Of a stretch of 62,244 nucleotides of DNA, positions 52,330 through 60,728 are shown in pieces. The stretch is from Candidatus Mediterraneibacter surreyensis (GTDB lineage Bacteria > Bacillota > Clostridia > Lachnospirales > Lachnospiraceae), in NCBI GenBank assembly GCA_019118885.1, contig DWYB01000007.1:1-62244 (forward strand), written 5' to 3'. Positions within the stretch are counted from its first letter, which is position 1, and each line of letters opens with the position of its first letter. Position numbers and translations under genes: made by a program. The notes beneath the pieces are model-generated. The model ran no database searches. It was not told where the DNA came from and saw nothing but the letters and a program-made list of their open reading frames with translations.

Positions 52330-53493
52330 ATGAAAAATGCAGTAAATTGCGGGATGGTCATGCTTCTGTGCATGTTTTCCCTGTTCTTTATACAGCCTGA
52401 TCTGCCTTATGTACTGGCATTTCTCTGCGCGCTGATCCTGTGCAGTGCGGATCTGTTTCTGGAAGAAAACCGGACATATGCAGCAGGCTGTCTTATTTTC
52501 TTCGCCGCTGCGGTTTTCGTACCGGCATTACTGTATTTTTATCCCGCAGTATGTTACGGACTATTCCGACGGAAGCTTTATGTGCCTGCTTCCATAGCCG
52601 CAGCCCTGTATCTGATCCTGAATCCGTGGTACAAAGAGATAAATCTGCTTCTGACCTGCCTGGATCTGTTCGGTTTCGCGATATGTTTTCTTCTTGCTTC
52701 GACAGCAAGGGAGCGTGACAGTCTGCAGGATACATTGAGACGGACAATGGATGACAGCACAGAGCGGGATCTTCTCCTGACGGAAAAGAACCGCACATTG
52801 ATGGAAAAGCAGGACTATGAGATCTATACCGCTACCCTGAGGGAACGGAACCGGATCGCCCGGGAGATCCACGACAATGTAGGCCACCTGCTCTCCCGCT
52901 CCATTCTCCTTGCAGGAGCTGCAAAAACAGTAAATCAAAGCGAAGCGCTCTCACCTACGCTTGATTCTCTCGGCCAGACGCTGAACGCAGCCATGGATAA
53001 CATCCGCTCCAGCGTGCACGATCTGCGCGATGAGGCGGTCAATCTGGACGAAGCCGTAAAATCCCTGATCAATGATTTTACATTCTGCCCGGTTTCATAC
53101 TGCTATGACGCCGGAAGAGTGATTCCCCGGGATGTCAAATACAGCTTTATCAGTATTACAAAAGAGGCTCTCTCCAATATCATGCGGCACAGCAATGCCA
53201 GCAAAGCATCTGTTACCATCCGGGAACATCCTGCGCTGTATCAGCTCTGCATTGAGGATAACGGCACTAAAATCAGGAAAGGTACGGGGAATGACAGAAG
53301 CACGGGAAATGGCAAAATCGTGGGAGATGCCGCGCCTCCCGGCAGTTCCGGCGGCATGGGGCTGGCGAATATGAAGGAAAGGACGGACAAACTTCACGGA
53401 ACAATCCATATCTCAGATGAAAACGGGTTCCGGATCCTTGTCACGATACCAAAAAGGAGACTAGATTATGAAACTGATATTGATAGACGATGA
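52330..53493 (+). CDS. Sensor histidine kinase, NarL/DesK class
   Basis: This 387-residue protein has about five membrane segments in its first 125 residues and little extracellular sequence, suggesting intramembrane sensing. A dimerisation helix follows with the phospho-acceptor His in AREIHDNVGHLLSR (near 181), the N-box TKEALSNIMRHSNAS, and the G-box GGMGLANMKERTD. The spacing between AGGAG and the ATG is long (about 20 nt), so the true start may differ. The 3' end overlaps the response regulator by 26 bp. Confidence 0.9.
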   Translation: MKNAVNCGMVMLLCMFSLFFIQPDLPYVLAFLCALILCSADLFLEENRTYAAGCLIFFAAAVFVPALLYFYPAVCYGLFRRKLYVPASIAAALYLILNPWYKEINLLLTCLDLFGFAICFLLASTARERDSLQDTLRRTMDDSTERDLLLTEKNRTLMEKQDYEIYTATLRERNRIAREIHDNVGHLLSRSILLAGAAKTVNQSEALSPTLDSLGQTLNAAMDNIRSSVHDLRDEAVNLDEAVKSLINDFTFCPVSYCYDAGRVIPRDVKYSFISITKEALSNIMRHSNASKASVTIREHPALYQLCIEDNGTKIRKGTGNDRSTGNGKIVGDAAPPGSSGGMGLANMKERTDKLHGTIHISDENGFRILVTIPKRRLDYETDIDRR

Positions 53494-54091
53494 CTGCCTT
53501 GTTGTAAGTGCACTGAAAATGATCCTCGAGAGCGAACCTGATATTGAGGTGGCAGCCACAGCAGGGGACGGCAGCGCAGCTTCTGCTCTCTACCGCGAGC
53601 ACAGACCGGATGTGCTTCTGATGGATATCCGGATGAAACAGAAGAACGGACTGGATGCGGCAGAAGAAATCCTTCAGGAATTTCCATCGGCAAGAATCCT
53701 GCTTCTCACGACATTTTCTGACGATGAATATATTATAAAAGCATTAAAACTGGGAGCGGCAGGCTATCTGCTCAAACAGGATTACCAGAACATCATTCCT
53801 GCCATCCGGGCGGCTGCCTCCGGACAGACCGTGTTCGGCACGGAAATTGTCTCCCGGATCCCGGAACTGATGGGTTCCGAAAAAGAGAGAACCGACTATA
53901 AAAAATACGGAATCAGCGAGCGTGAACTGGAAGTGATCCGTCTGATTGCAGAGGGCTTAAGCAATAAGGAAATTGCAGCACGCCTGTATTTAAGTGAGGG
54001 AACTGTAAGAAACTACTTAACAACAATACTCGACAAACTGAACCTGCGCGACCGCACACAACTTGCGGTGTTCTATTTAAGCGGCAGGTAA
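53468..54091 (+). CDS. NarL/LuxR-family response regulator
   Basis: This 207-residue regulator has a receiver domain (acidic DDD at residues 7-9, phospho-Asp in LLMDIRM near 54, KAL...K near 104) and a C-terminal LuxR HTH (ISERELEVIRLIAEGLSNKEIAARLYLSEGTVRNYLT). Its cognate kinase is the overlapping upstream gene. AAAAGGAG precedes the ATG within the kinase gene. The likely target is the ABC-2 exporter operon transcribed away from this pair, and possibly its own. Confidence 0.93.
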   Translation: MKLILIDDDCLVVSALKMILESEPDIEVAATAGDGSAASALYREHRPDVLLMDIRMKQKNGLDAAEEILQEFPSARILLLTTFSDDEYIIKALKLGAAGYLLKQDYQNIIPAIRAAASGQTVFGTEIVSRIPELMGSEKERTDYKKYGISERELEVIRLIAEGLSNKEIAARLYLSEGTVRNYLTTILDKLNLRDRTQLAVFYLSGR

Positions 54092-54123
54092 CAGGATCTC
54101 AGCCTTGAAAGGAGATGGCCATT

Positions 54124-56238
54124 ATGTCACTGCACACATCAGATCTGGTGCTCGTACCCGGGCAGCAGCTAAAACCACTGGACACGATCTCCGGCTTTCA
54201 GGTCCGCCCCGGATTCTTCCGGTTCTTTGGAGCCACTGTTATCCCGGGCGGCGTGAATTTTACAATCCAGTCACACGGCGCAACATCCTGTGAACTGCTT
54301 CTCTTCCACCGGGATGCTGAAGAGCCGTTTGCCGCTCTGAAATTTCCGGACAATTATAAGATCGGCTTTGTCTACTCCATGATCGTATTTGGTCTGGATA
54401 TTGAGGAATTCGAATATGCCTACCGGCTGGACGGTCCTTATGATGAAAAGAAAGGACTGCGATTCGACAAGACAAAGATCCTGCTGGACCCTTATGCCCG
54501 GGCTGTAACCGGACAGAGTCAGTGGGGATGTAAGAACAATCCGCAGCACAGCTACCGTGCGCGGGTCGTGCAGAACAACTTTGACTGGGGATTAGAACGA
54601 AACGAACCTATCCCTATGGAAGACCTGGTGATCTATGAACTCCATGTCCGGGGTTTTACCAAATCCCCCTCCTCCGGAGTGTCATGTCCCGGCACATTTA
54701 AGGGATTGGAAGAAAAAATCCCTTATCTGAAAAAGCTCGGAATCAATGCAGTGGAGCTGATGCCTGTCTTTGAGTTTGATGAAATGCGTGATGCACGCCT
54801 GATCGATGAGAACGAACTTCTGGACTATTGGGGCTATAATCCTGTCTGCTTCTTCGCACCGAATACAAGTTACTCCTCCAGTATTGAATATAATCGGGAG
54901 GGAATGGAATTAAAGAGACTGATCAAGGCGCTGCACGACAATGAGATTGACGTGATCCTTGATGTTGTATTTAACCATACGGCGGAAGGCAATGAGCTGG
55001 GTCCCTCTTTCTGTTTCAAAGGATTTGATAACAATATCTACTATATGCTCACCCCGGACGGGAAATACTATAACTTCAGCGGCTGTGGAAATACACTGAA
55101 CTGCAACCACCCTGTCGTGCAGGAACTGATCCTTGACTGCCTGCGCTACTGGGTGACCGACTACCGTGTGGACGGTTTCCGGTTCGATCTGGCTTCCATC
55201 CTGGGGCGCAGTGACAACGGCACTCCTCTGAACCAGCCTCCTCTTCTGAGAAGCCTTGCTTTTGATCCGATCCTTGGAAATGTCAAACTTATCGCCGAGG
55301 CATGGGATGCCGGCGGGCTCTACCAGGTAGGCTCTTTCCCGTCGTGGAAGCGCTGGGCGGAATGGAACGGGCGCTACAGGGATGATATGCGGTGTTTCTT
55401 GAAGGGTGACAGCAAGATGGCGGAAATCGCCGCACAGAGGATGACCGGTTCAACGGATCTGTACGATCCTGTTTACCGGGGCGGCAATGCCTCCGTCAAC
55501 TTCCTGACCTGTCACGACGGATTTACCCTCTATGACCTGTACAGCTATAATCAGAAACATAATGAGGCAAACGGCTGGAATAATACTGACGGATATGACG
55601 ACAACAACAGCTGGAACTGCGGTGCGGAAGGCGATACAGACGACAGGGAAGTTCTCTCGCTGCGCTTCCGGATGATCAAAAATGCCTGCGCCGTACTCAT
55701 GTGCAGCCGTGGAACCCCTATGTTCCTCTCCGGCGATGAATTCGGCGACACTCGTTATGGTAATAATAATCCGTACTGCCAGGATAATCAAATCTCCTGG
55801 CTGGACTGGAATCTGCTGCACAAAAATGCGGACCTGTTTGAATTCTTCCGGTACATGATTGCTTTCCGCAAAGAACATCCGGCGATCCGCAAAGACCTGG
55901 AACCGAGCTATATCGGTTTTCCGTCCATGAGCACTCATGGTCTGGAGCCGTGGAACAACGAACATCTGGAAAATTCCTATTCCGTCTGCGTCCTTTTCGC
56001 AGGATACGATGAAGAAGAAAACCGCGAAGATCTGGTCTATGTGGCGGTCAACGCATACTGGTATCCCGCGGACCTGACACTTCCCGCTCTGCCCCAGGAC
56101 TACTGCTGGAAAATTGCAGTCAATACCGGCGACCCGAAACAGCAGATCTTTCCGGAAAACAAAATGCCTGTCGCCGGAAACACCGTCATCCTCGGCGAAC
56201 GCTCCGTGATCGTCTTCGTAGGAGAAAAATCAGAATAA
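54124..56238 (+). CDS. glgX: Glycogen debranching enzyme / isoamylase-type GH13
   Basis: This 704-residue enzyme has an N-terminal CBM48 domain, then a GH13 barrel: VIYELHVRGFTK, VILDVVFNHTAEG, catalytic Asp in DGFRFDLAS (near 355), Glu in LIAEAWDAGG (near 390) and the third Asp in TCHDGFTLYDL (near 470). It hydrolyses alpha-1,6 branch points in glycogen or dextrins. The ATG at 54124 follows AAGGAG with nine-base spacing. It is a single gene on the plus strand after the two-component system; other glg genes are absent from the window. Confidence 0.95.
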   Translation: MSLHTSDLVLVPGQQLKPLDTISGFQVRPGFFRFFGATVIPGGVNFTIQSHGATSCELLLFHRDAEEPFAALKFPDNYKIGFVYSMIVFGLDIEEFEYAYRLDGPYDEKKGLRFDKTKILLDPYARAVTGQSQWGCKNNPQHSYRARVVQNNFDWGLERNEPIPMEDLVIYELHVRGFTKSPSSGVSCPGTFKGLEEKIPYLKKLGINAVELMPVFEFDEMRDARLIDENELLDYWGYNPVCFFAPNTSYSSSIEYNREGMELKRLIKALHDNEIDVILDVVFNHTAEGNELGPSFCFKGFDNNIYYMLTPDGKYYNFSGCGNTLNCNHPVVQELILDCLRYWVTDYRVDGFRFDLASILGRSDNGTPLNQPPLLRSLAFDPILGNVKLIAEAWDAGGLYQVGSFPSWKRWAEWNGRYRDDMRCFLKGDSKMAEIAAQRMTGSTDLYDPVYRGGNASVNFLTCHDGFTLYDLYSYNQKHNEANGWNNTDGYDDNNSWNCGAEGDTDDREVLSLRFRMIKNACAVLMCSRGTPMFLSGDEFGDTRYGNNNPYCQDNQISWLDWNLLHKNADLFEFFRYMIAFRKEHPAIRKDLEPSYIGFPSMSTHGLEPWNNEHLENSYSVCVLFAGYDEEENREDLVYVAVNAYWYPADLTLPALPQDYCWKIAVNTGDPKQQIFPENKMPVAGNTVILGERSVIVFVGEKSE

Positions 56239-56330
56239 CAGTATTGCTTCCTTTTATTTCAGCCGATTATTTCAGCCGAATCGCACCCTCTTCGCTTTAC
56301 TTTCCGTCTTAATCCGAAATTCCGGGAGAG

Positions 56331-56479
56331 GAAAGCCCAGCCGGAGTACAGGTGTCACTCAAAGGCCGTAGAGCAACATCAGCACTTAGGCGGCATTCTT
56401 TGCCGCCTTATGTACTGCTATGTTGCGGCCCGAGCGAGAGCGCGCCTGCGAGTGACACCTGTACTCCGGCGAACGCTTT
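56331..56479. repeat. Structured intergenic repeat R2, copy 2
   Basis: GAAAGC and GCTTTC flank a perfect 21-bp stem (56340-56360 with 56450-56470; begins GCCGGAGTAC). Inside come GGCCG/CGGCC, CAACAT/ATGTTG, the conserved words CAGCACTTA and TTATGTAC around a variable hairpin GGCGGCA/TGCCGCC, and a CGAGCGAGAGCG segment. Order and loops match the copy at 25351-25498, while stems differ in sequence but stay paired. It lies between the convergent glgX and DUF2325 genes. Confidence 0.78.
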
Positions 56480-56498
56480 CCCGTTCCTGAATTACGAA

Positions 56499-56780
56499 TT
56501 AAGCACACGCATTGCAGAGAATCTCCTCCAGTGCATTTTTACTGCTCGTATGGCATCTTACCACACAGGCATTGCATCTTCCCGCTTCTTCTACCGCACA
56601 TTTCACCATCTTATGGGATACCGTATTGGTAAACAGCACGATCAGATCCGGACTTCCGATCTGTTTGCCCAATGACGCTGACATCTGCGTGAACACTTTC
56701 GCCTTGCAGTTAAACTGTTTACAGATCTTTTTATACTGGCAGACCATCCTGTCATGCCCTCCGATGATAACAACACTCAT
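56499..56780 (-). CDS. DUF2325 domain protein
   Basis: This 93-residue protein matches DUF2325: SVVIIGGHDRMVCQYKKICKQFNCKAKVF at the start, PDLIVLFTNTVSHKMVKCAVEEA in the middle, and a Cys-rich end (CNACVVRCHTSS ... CNACA). It is a small alpha/beta protein of unknown activity; several family members are encoded beside iron transport genes. AGGAGG precedes the ATG at 56780, which is preferred to a longer in-frame start. A DtxR-like inverted repeat lies about 50 bases upstream. Confidence 0.85.
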   Translation of the reverse strand: MSVVIIGGHDRMVCQYKKICKQFNCKAKVFTQMSASLGKQIGSPDLIVLFTNTVSHKMVKCAVEEAGRCNACVVRCHTSSKNALEEILCNACA

Positions 56781-56830
56781 ATGAAACCTCCTGTAGAAAA
56801 GTAATAAAAGCAGCATATATTTATTTTCCA

Positions 56831-56849
56831 TTAGTTAGTTAAACCTAAC
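56831..56849. promoter_or_regulatory. DtxR/MntR-like box upstream of DUF2325
   Basis: On the minus strand GGTTAGGTTTAACTAACTAA contains GTTAG-GTTTAA-CTAAC and resembles TTAGGTTnnnCTAA sites of the DtxR/MntR family of iron and manganese repressors. It lies upstream of the DUF2325 start. Confidence 0.5.
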
Positions 56850-56874
56850 CCATGTCATTATCATACACGAAAAA

Positions 56875-56909
56875 AGAACAGATATCAAGTTATTTTTGAT
56901 ATCTGTTCT
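56875..56909 (-). terminator. Terminator of the PatB/MalY gene
   Basis: AGAACAGATATCAA and its exact complement form a 14-bp stem; on the minus strand it is followed by TTTTTT. It lies 85 bases after the aminotransferase-like gene, beyond the R1 remnant. Confidence 0.85.
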
Positions 56910-56923
56910 CATTTTTGGGATAA

Positions 56924-56982
56924 CAGTTCAGCCATCTGCTGTCAGAAGACGGATTTATGCTTGCATGGCGCGGGCTGAACTG
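56924..56982 (+). repeat. Structured intergenic repeat R1, copy 3 (internally deleted)
   Basis: CAGTTCAGCC and GGCTGAACTG bound a 59-bp copy. It holds ATCTGCTGTCAG, AGACGGATTTATGCTTGCAT and then, directly, GGCGCGGGCTGAAC; the 3' half of the first domain and all of the second domain seen in copies 1 and 2 are missing. The end-stem is intact. It lies in the 3' untranslated region of the PatB/MalY gene. Confidence 0.75.
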
Positions 56983-56993
56983 CTTATATATTC

Positions 56994-58160
56994 TTATATA
57001 TTTGCCCTGTATGCCTCGATTCCGGCTTTCAGCCTTTTTAATCCGTCCTCCAGACGGGTCCGCGGGCAGGCCAGATTCATTCTCAGGAATCCATCGCCGT
57101 TATGATACTCTTTTCCGGCACTGATATAAAGTCCGGTCTCCTTACGAATAAAATCGCTCAGTTCTTCAGAATCTTCTGTCACTTCCCGGCAGTCGATCCA
57201 AAGGAGATAGGTGGCTTCTCCATGGACTGCAGTCACATTTTCTATCTCGCGGTCAATGTACTCTTCCGCCATCTTCCTGTTCTCCCACAGATACGCATTC
57301 AGCTCATCCAGCCACTCCCCGCCGTGTGTAAAAGCAGCAGCCGGAGCTATGGCTGCAAATACATTCGGCTCCGCAACTTCATCTGTATTAAGACCACGGT
57401 TGACTTTATGGCGGACCGTTTCATCCGGTACGATCACAGCAGCCGTCTGTATGCCCGCAATGTTAAACGCTTTCGTCGGGGCAACACAGGTAATGCTGTT
57501 CCGCCGGCAGTTCTCCGAGACTGATGCAAACGGTATATACTCCATACCCGGTTTTACAAGATCACAGTGGATCTCATCGGAGAGGACAAGCACATGATGC
57601 TTTACGCACAGATCTCCGATCCGTTTCAGTGTCTCTTTATCCCAGATTCTTCCCGCCGGATTCTGCGGATTGCACAGAAGCAGCAACGATGCCTGCGGAT
57701 CCGACAGCTTTTCTTCCAGATCTTCAAAGTCGATCTCATAGACGCCGTTTTCCAGTTTCAACTTGCTCTCAAGCACATTCCTTCCATTGTTTAAGATTGA
57801 GTTAAAGAAAATATTGTATACCGGCGTCATGACAACAACTTTCTCTGCCACAGTGGTCATCTTTCTGACAACACTTGAGATTGCCGGCACGACTCCCGTA
57901 CAGAAGATCAGCCAGTCTTTCTCTATTTCAAAGTGATGCCGGCTGCTCCACCATGACTGATATGCCTCATACCACTCGTCCGGCACCACCGTATAGCCGA
58001 ATATTCCATGGGCCGTGCGCTTAGCAATGGCTTCTGTCACAGCCGGAGCCGTCCGGAAGTCCATATCCGCCACCCACATAGGAAGCTCTCCGTCCTGCAC
58101 ATCCCACTTCAGAGATCCGGTATTTTTACGGTTAATTATTTCGTCAAAATCATATTTCAT
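56994..58160 (-). CDS. patB: PatB/MalY-type PLP-dependent C-S lyase
   Basis: This 388-residue protein is a fold-type I PLP enzyme with MPMWVADMDFRTAP-like start (LPMWVADMDF), FCTGVVPAISSVV, LLCNPQNPAGRIW, SDEIHCDLV and the PLP-binding Lys in APTKAFNIAG near 235. Members cleave cystathionine or cysteine S-conjugates, yielding thiols, pyruvate and ammonia. AAGGATAATGCAGC precedes the ATG. It is 16 bases after the DUF3737 gene stop on the same strand, so the two are probably co-transcribed. MalY of E. coli also modulates the maltose regulator, but no such regulator is nearby. Confidence 0.94.
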   Translation of the reverse strand: MKYDFDEIINRKNTGSLKWDVQDGELPMWVADMDFRTAPAVTEAIAKRTAHGIFGYTVVPDEWYEAYQSWWSSRHHFEIEKDWLIFCTGVVPAISSVVRKMTTVAEKVVVMTPVYNIFFNSILNNGRNVLESKLKLENGVYEIDFEDLEEKLSDPQASLLLLCNPQNPAGRIWDKETLKRIGDLCVKHHVLVLSDEIHCDLVKPGMEYIPFASVSENCRRNSITCVAPTKAFNIAGIQTAAVIVPDETVRHKVNRGLNTDEVAEPNVFAAIAPAAAFTHGGEWLDELNAYLWENRKMAEEYIDREIENVTAVHGEATYLLWIDCREVTEDSEELSDFIRKETGLYISAGKEYHNGDGFLRMNLACPRTRLEDGLKRLKAGIEAYRANI

Positions 58161-58176
58161 GCTGCATTATCCTTTC

Positions 58177-59055
58177 TCACGCGCAGGCACACTGCTTCTC
58201 ACAGTCGATATCACTGCAGATGATCCTTGTCTTTGACGGGTCGATCTTATCCTTTTCAATAATGAGATCACCGATATGCTCCGCGCGGATCGTGCCTCCT
58301 GACGGATTCAACACACTGTCGATCTTTCCGTGGACATCCGCGTCTACTGTAGAATATTCGAAAGCAAGTGTCGTATTGATCAGCTTGCAGTTTTTCATCA
58401 CGAGATTGTCGATGTAACACATCCCCTGCAGGCTCTCAATCGTACAGTTGACAAGGGTCAGGTTCTTCGCATTCCAGCCAAGATATTCTCCTGAGATAAA
58501 GGAATCGTAAACCGTTACATTTTCACTGTTCCAGAACGCGTCCTTAGAGAGCATTTTTGCATTGTGGATCTCTACGTTCTTCGCTCCGTCAAAGGAGTAA
58601 TTGCCCACCAGTTTAAAATCATTGAGCTTCATATCCGTGCAGTTCATAGCGAAATAATCGCCTTTTGCAGTAACCCGGTCCATTTTCACCTGTTCACAGC
58701 TCCAGAGCGTCTCCTGCGCATTCGGGAAATCTACATTTTCCAGCACAACGCCGTGGCAGCGTCTGAAATTTTTCGGTGCCTCGATCATAGCGTTTCTCAC
58801 TGTAATGTCATCTGTATACCAGACACCCGCTCGAGCCATCTCAAACCATGTACAGTTCTCCGCCAGGATGTTTTTGCTGTACCAGAGCGGATATTTCCAT
58901 TTAAACATCGTATCATATAATTCGATGTTCCGGCTTTCTTTGAGAGGCGACTCGCCGTCATCAAAAATCGTATCATATATCTTCAGGTCTCTTCCCATGA
59001 ATAACGGACGTTCTCCCGTTAAATACTGCTGTCTTATTTCTTTTTTCTCACTCAT
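58177..59055 (-). CDS. DUF3737 right-handed beta-helix-like protein
   Basis: This 292-residue protein has the family start LTGERPLFMGRDLKIYDTIFDDGESPLKESRN and then many short repeats of beta-strand, turn and Asn/Asp (VLENVDFPNAQETLWSCEQV; NVEIHNAKMLSKDAFWNSENV). This suggests a right-handed beta-helix. No catalytic residues are known. It ends with CEKQCACA. It lies directly upstream of patB and downstream of a short coiled-coil gene on the same strand; GAGG precedes the ATG. Confidence 0.9.
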   Translation of the reverse strand: MSEKKEIRQQYLTGERPLFMGRDLKIYDTIFDDGESPLKESRNIELYDTMFKWKYPLWYSKNILAENCTWFEMARAGVWYTDDITVRNAMIEAPKNFRRCHGVVLENVDFPNAQETLWSCEQVKMDRVTAKGDYFAMNCTDMKLNDFKLVGNYSFDGAKNVEIHNAKMLSKDAFWNSENVTVYDSFISGEYLGWNAKNLTLVNCTIESLQGMCYIDNLVMKNCKLINTTLAFEYSTVDADVHGKIDSVLNPSGGTIRAEHIGDLIIEKDKIDPSKTRIICSDIDCEKQCACA

Positions 59056-59099
59056 TTATACCTCTTCCTTTCATACTGAATCAATACACTAATACACTG

Positions 59100-59327
59100 T
59101 TATGCCGTAGTCTTTCTGATCTGATAGAGCAGGTAGTCCAGGCAGGATATCTTCCTTTCTTCACGATGTACGTGTTCCAGGAGTTCCTCCCGCTGAAGCT
59201 CAAGCAGGGATATCTGCCGTTCTACGTTCTTCTCTGCGAAATATTCCATAAAATCGCAGATTCTCTGCTCGCAGCAGCCTGCATCTTTCAGATTCTGAAT
59301 AAGATTCTCTTTCAGATCCGGTTTCAT
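59100..59327 (-). CDS. Small helical protein of unknown function
   Basis: This 75-residue protein is highly charged and predicted helical: LKENLIQNLKDAGCCEQRICDFMEYFAEKN, then a coiled-coil-like ISLLELQREELLEHVHREERKISCLDYLLYQIRK. Vicinal cysteines (CC) and one late Cys are noticeable. The helical tail resembles the effector-side helices of small regulators, but no DNA-binding domain is present. The ATG at 59327 follows AAAGGATGGGCAGAG. It is 44 bases before the DUF3737 gene and probably starts the operon with patB. Confidence 0.7.
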   Translation of the reverse strand: MKPDLKENLIQNLKDAGCCEQRICDFMEYFAEKNVERQISLLELQREELLEHVHREERKISCLDYLLYQIRKTTA

Positions 59328-59466
59328 CTCTGCCCATCCTTTCACGTATAAAGCAAAACTTCAAATTCATTGTTTTTGTATTTTTCTTTCTTCCATATAC
59401 AGTGTAATCCGGCGTGAGGCAAATAGCAAATACTTTGTTGTAATGTATTTCTATAGTTTTTGGCTA

Positions 59467-60249
59467 TTATAAGAATTTTTGAAAAAGCATGGTAAGAAAA
59501 TGATACAGCCTGTCATTTGTAATCCTGTTAATATTCTCATCTTCCATAAGTTCACGCAGCGGCTCCATCGGGCTGCACTCTCCGCAGATATCAGCGCCGA
59601 TCACTCTTTGTCGTTCAAATACTTCCAGCAGCAGCTTTTCCAACAGGATCACCGGCATATCTCCCTGATTCCAGTTCGTCCTTGCATCGCTGCGTTCCAG
59701 AACGTCTTTATCTATAGAGATATAGATTGGCAGCGCCATATCGATCATTGGAATCTTTGAGGCGACTTTCTTCTTTTCAATCTCCTCTCTGCTGATCGTA
59801 ACCAGTTTCCCGGCGGACAGCTTTTCACGCAGTTTTAACGGAATCTCATCGATGGTCTGCTGATCCGGCCCTATAAGGATCAATTGCTTCAGATAAGGAC
59901 TTTCAAGCAGCATCTTGCCCACCCAGTCGCCGCAGCTTAACATTCCCGGGATTTCAGGCGGCTGCATATCGCTGTGGTGGTCATACATCACAAGGGCAAA
60001 AGGTTCCCCGATCCTCTCTGCAAATAATCCGGTAACATAATGATAGTTTCCGTTATCAAGAAAGTGAATGCCGTGAATACTATAGGGCGCAAGCCTTTTA
60101 CTGATTTCTCCTGCCGCCTCTTCCGAACAATACATATTCGTTCCCTCTATATCACTCATATCGATCTTTTTAAGGCCTTTTACCTGTGCTTCAATGTCTG
60201 CCGGATAAATGTGTGAAAAATCAAGTATGATATTCTGTTCTATATTCAT
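59467..60249 (-). CDS. Arginase/agmatinase-fold protein
   Basis: This 260-residue protein has ureohydrolase-type motifs: a first region with DNGNYHYVTG, the metal ligands in MYDHHSDMQ near 89, and ISIDKDVL near 175 with GADICGE near 225. The ligands D-H-H-x-D and D-x-D match, but the overall sequence is divergent from arginase and agmatinase, so guanidino-substrate hydrolysis or another C-N hydrolysis is possible. GAAAGGATGGAAAT precedes the ATG. It is a single gene; the small helical gene next downstream has its own start region. Confidence 0.85.
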   Translation of the reverse strand: MNIEQNIILDFSHIYPADIEAQVKGLKKIDMSDIEGTNMYCSEEAAGEISKRLAPYSIHGIHFLDNGNYHYVTGLFAERIGEPFALVMYDHHSDMQPPEIPGMLSCGDWVGKMLLESPYLKQLILIGPDQQTIDEIPLKLREKLSAGKLVTISREEIEKKKVASKIPMIDMALPIYISIDKDVLERSDARTNWNQGDMPVILLEKLLLEVFERQRVIGADICGECSPMEPLRELMEDENINRITNDRLYHFLTMLFQKFL

Positions 60250-60317
60250 ATTTCCATCCTTTCATCAGCTCTGTTATATTAAAATCACCACTTTTTCAAA
60301 AGTTCCGCTTCCTGATA

Positions 60318-60346
60318 TTGACATCGATACGTAAAATTGCTATGGT
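60318..60346 (+). promoter_or_regulatory. Promoter of the small peptide gene
   Basis: TTGACA (60318-60323), 17 bp and TATGGT (60341-60346) make a plausible sigma-A promoter about 57 bases before the ATG at 60403. Confidence 0.6.
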
Positions 60347-60402
60347 TAATAGGAAAATAAATAATAAACGTGTTCAAACACGAAAGGAATGACACAGTAA
60401 TT

Positions 60403-60690
60403 ATGAAAAAATTTATAAAACCGGAGATGAAGATCATCTCAGTCGCTATGAACGAGAATATTGCCAGCAGCAATTCCGGAAGCTGTTCTTTGGGAAGAGA
60501 TTATTCTTCAACCAAGCAGGAATGTCAGAACTGCAAACTCTATTTTAATAAATATGGCACTCTTCCAACAGGCATTGATTTGAACGCTGCGATCATAACT
60601 TTCAGCAATAATTATGATTTAGGTTATGCTGATAAGACGAGCGCTGTCAATGCGGCGGCCGGCATGTCCTGTCCTGAAGGTAAAATCTAA
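60403..60690 (+). CDS. Small leader-like peptide, possible RiPP-type precursor
   Basis: This 95-residue protein starts MKKFIKPEMKIISVAMNENI and continues into a Ser/Asn/Cys-rich part with four cysteines (GSCS, ECQNC, MSCPEG). The KKxxKPEMxI start recurs in many short gut-Firmicute peptides regarded as precursor-like. No modification enzyme, protease or exporter gene is adjacent; the ABC gene at 61553 is on the other strand. It has its own promoter and a strong terminator. It may be a secreted or modified peptide, or a small protein of other function. Confidence 0.7.
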   Translation: MKKFIKPEMKIISVAMNENIASSNSGSCSLGRDYSSTKQECQNCKLYFNKYGTLPTGIDLNAAIITFSNNYDLGYADKTSAVNAAAGMSCPEGKI

Positions 60691-60728
60691 GATACGGACA
60701 ATACATAATAAAATGAAATGGATAATGC

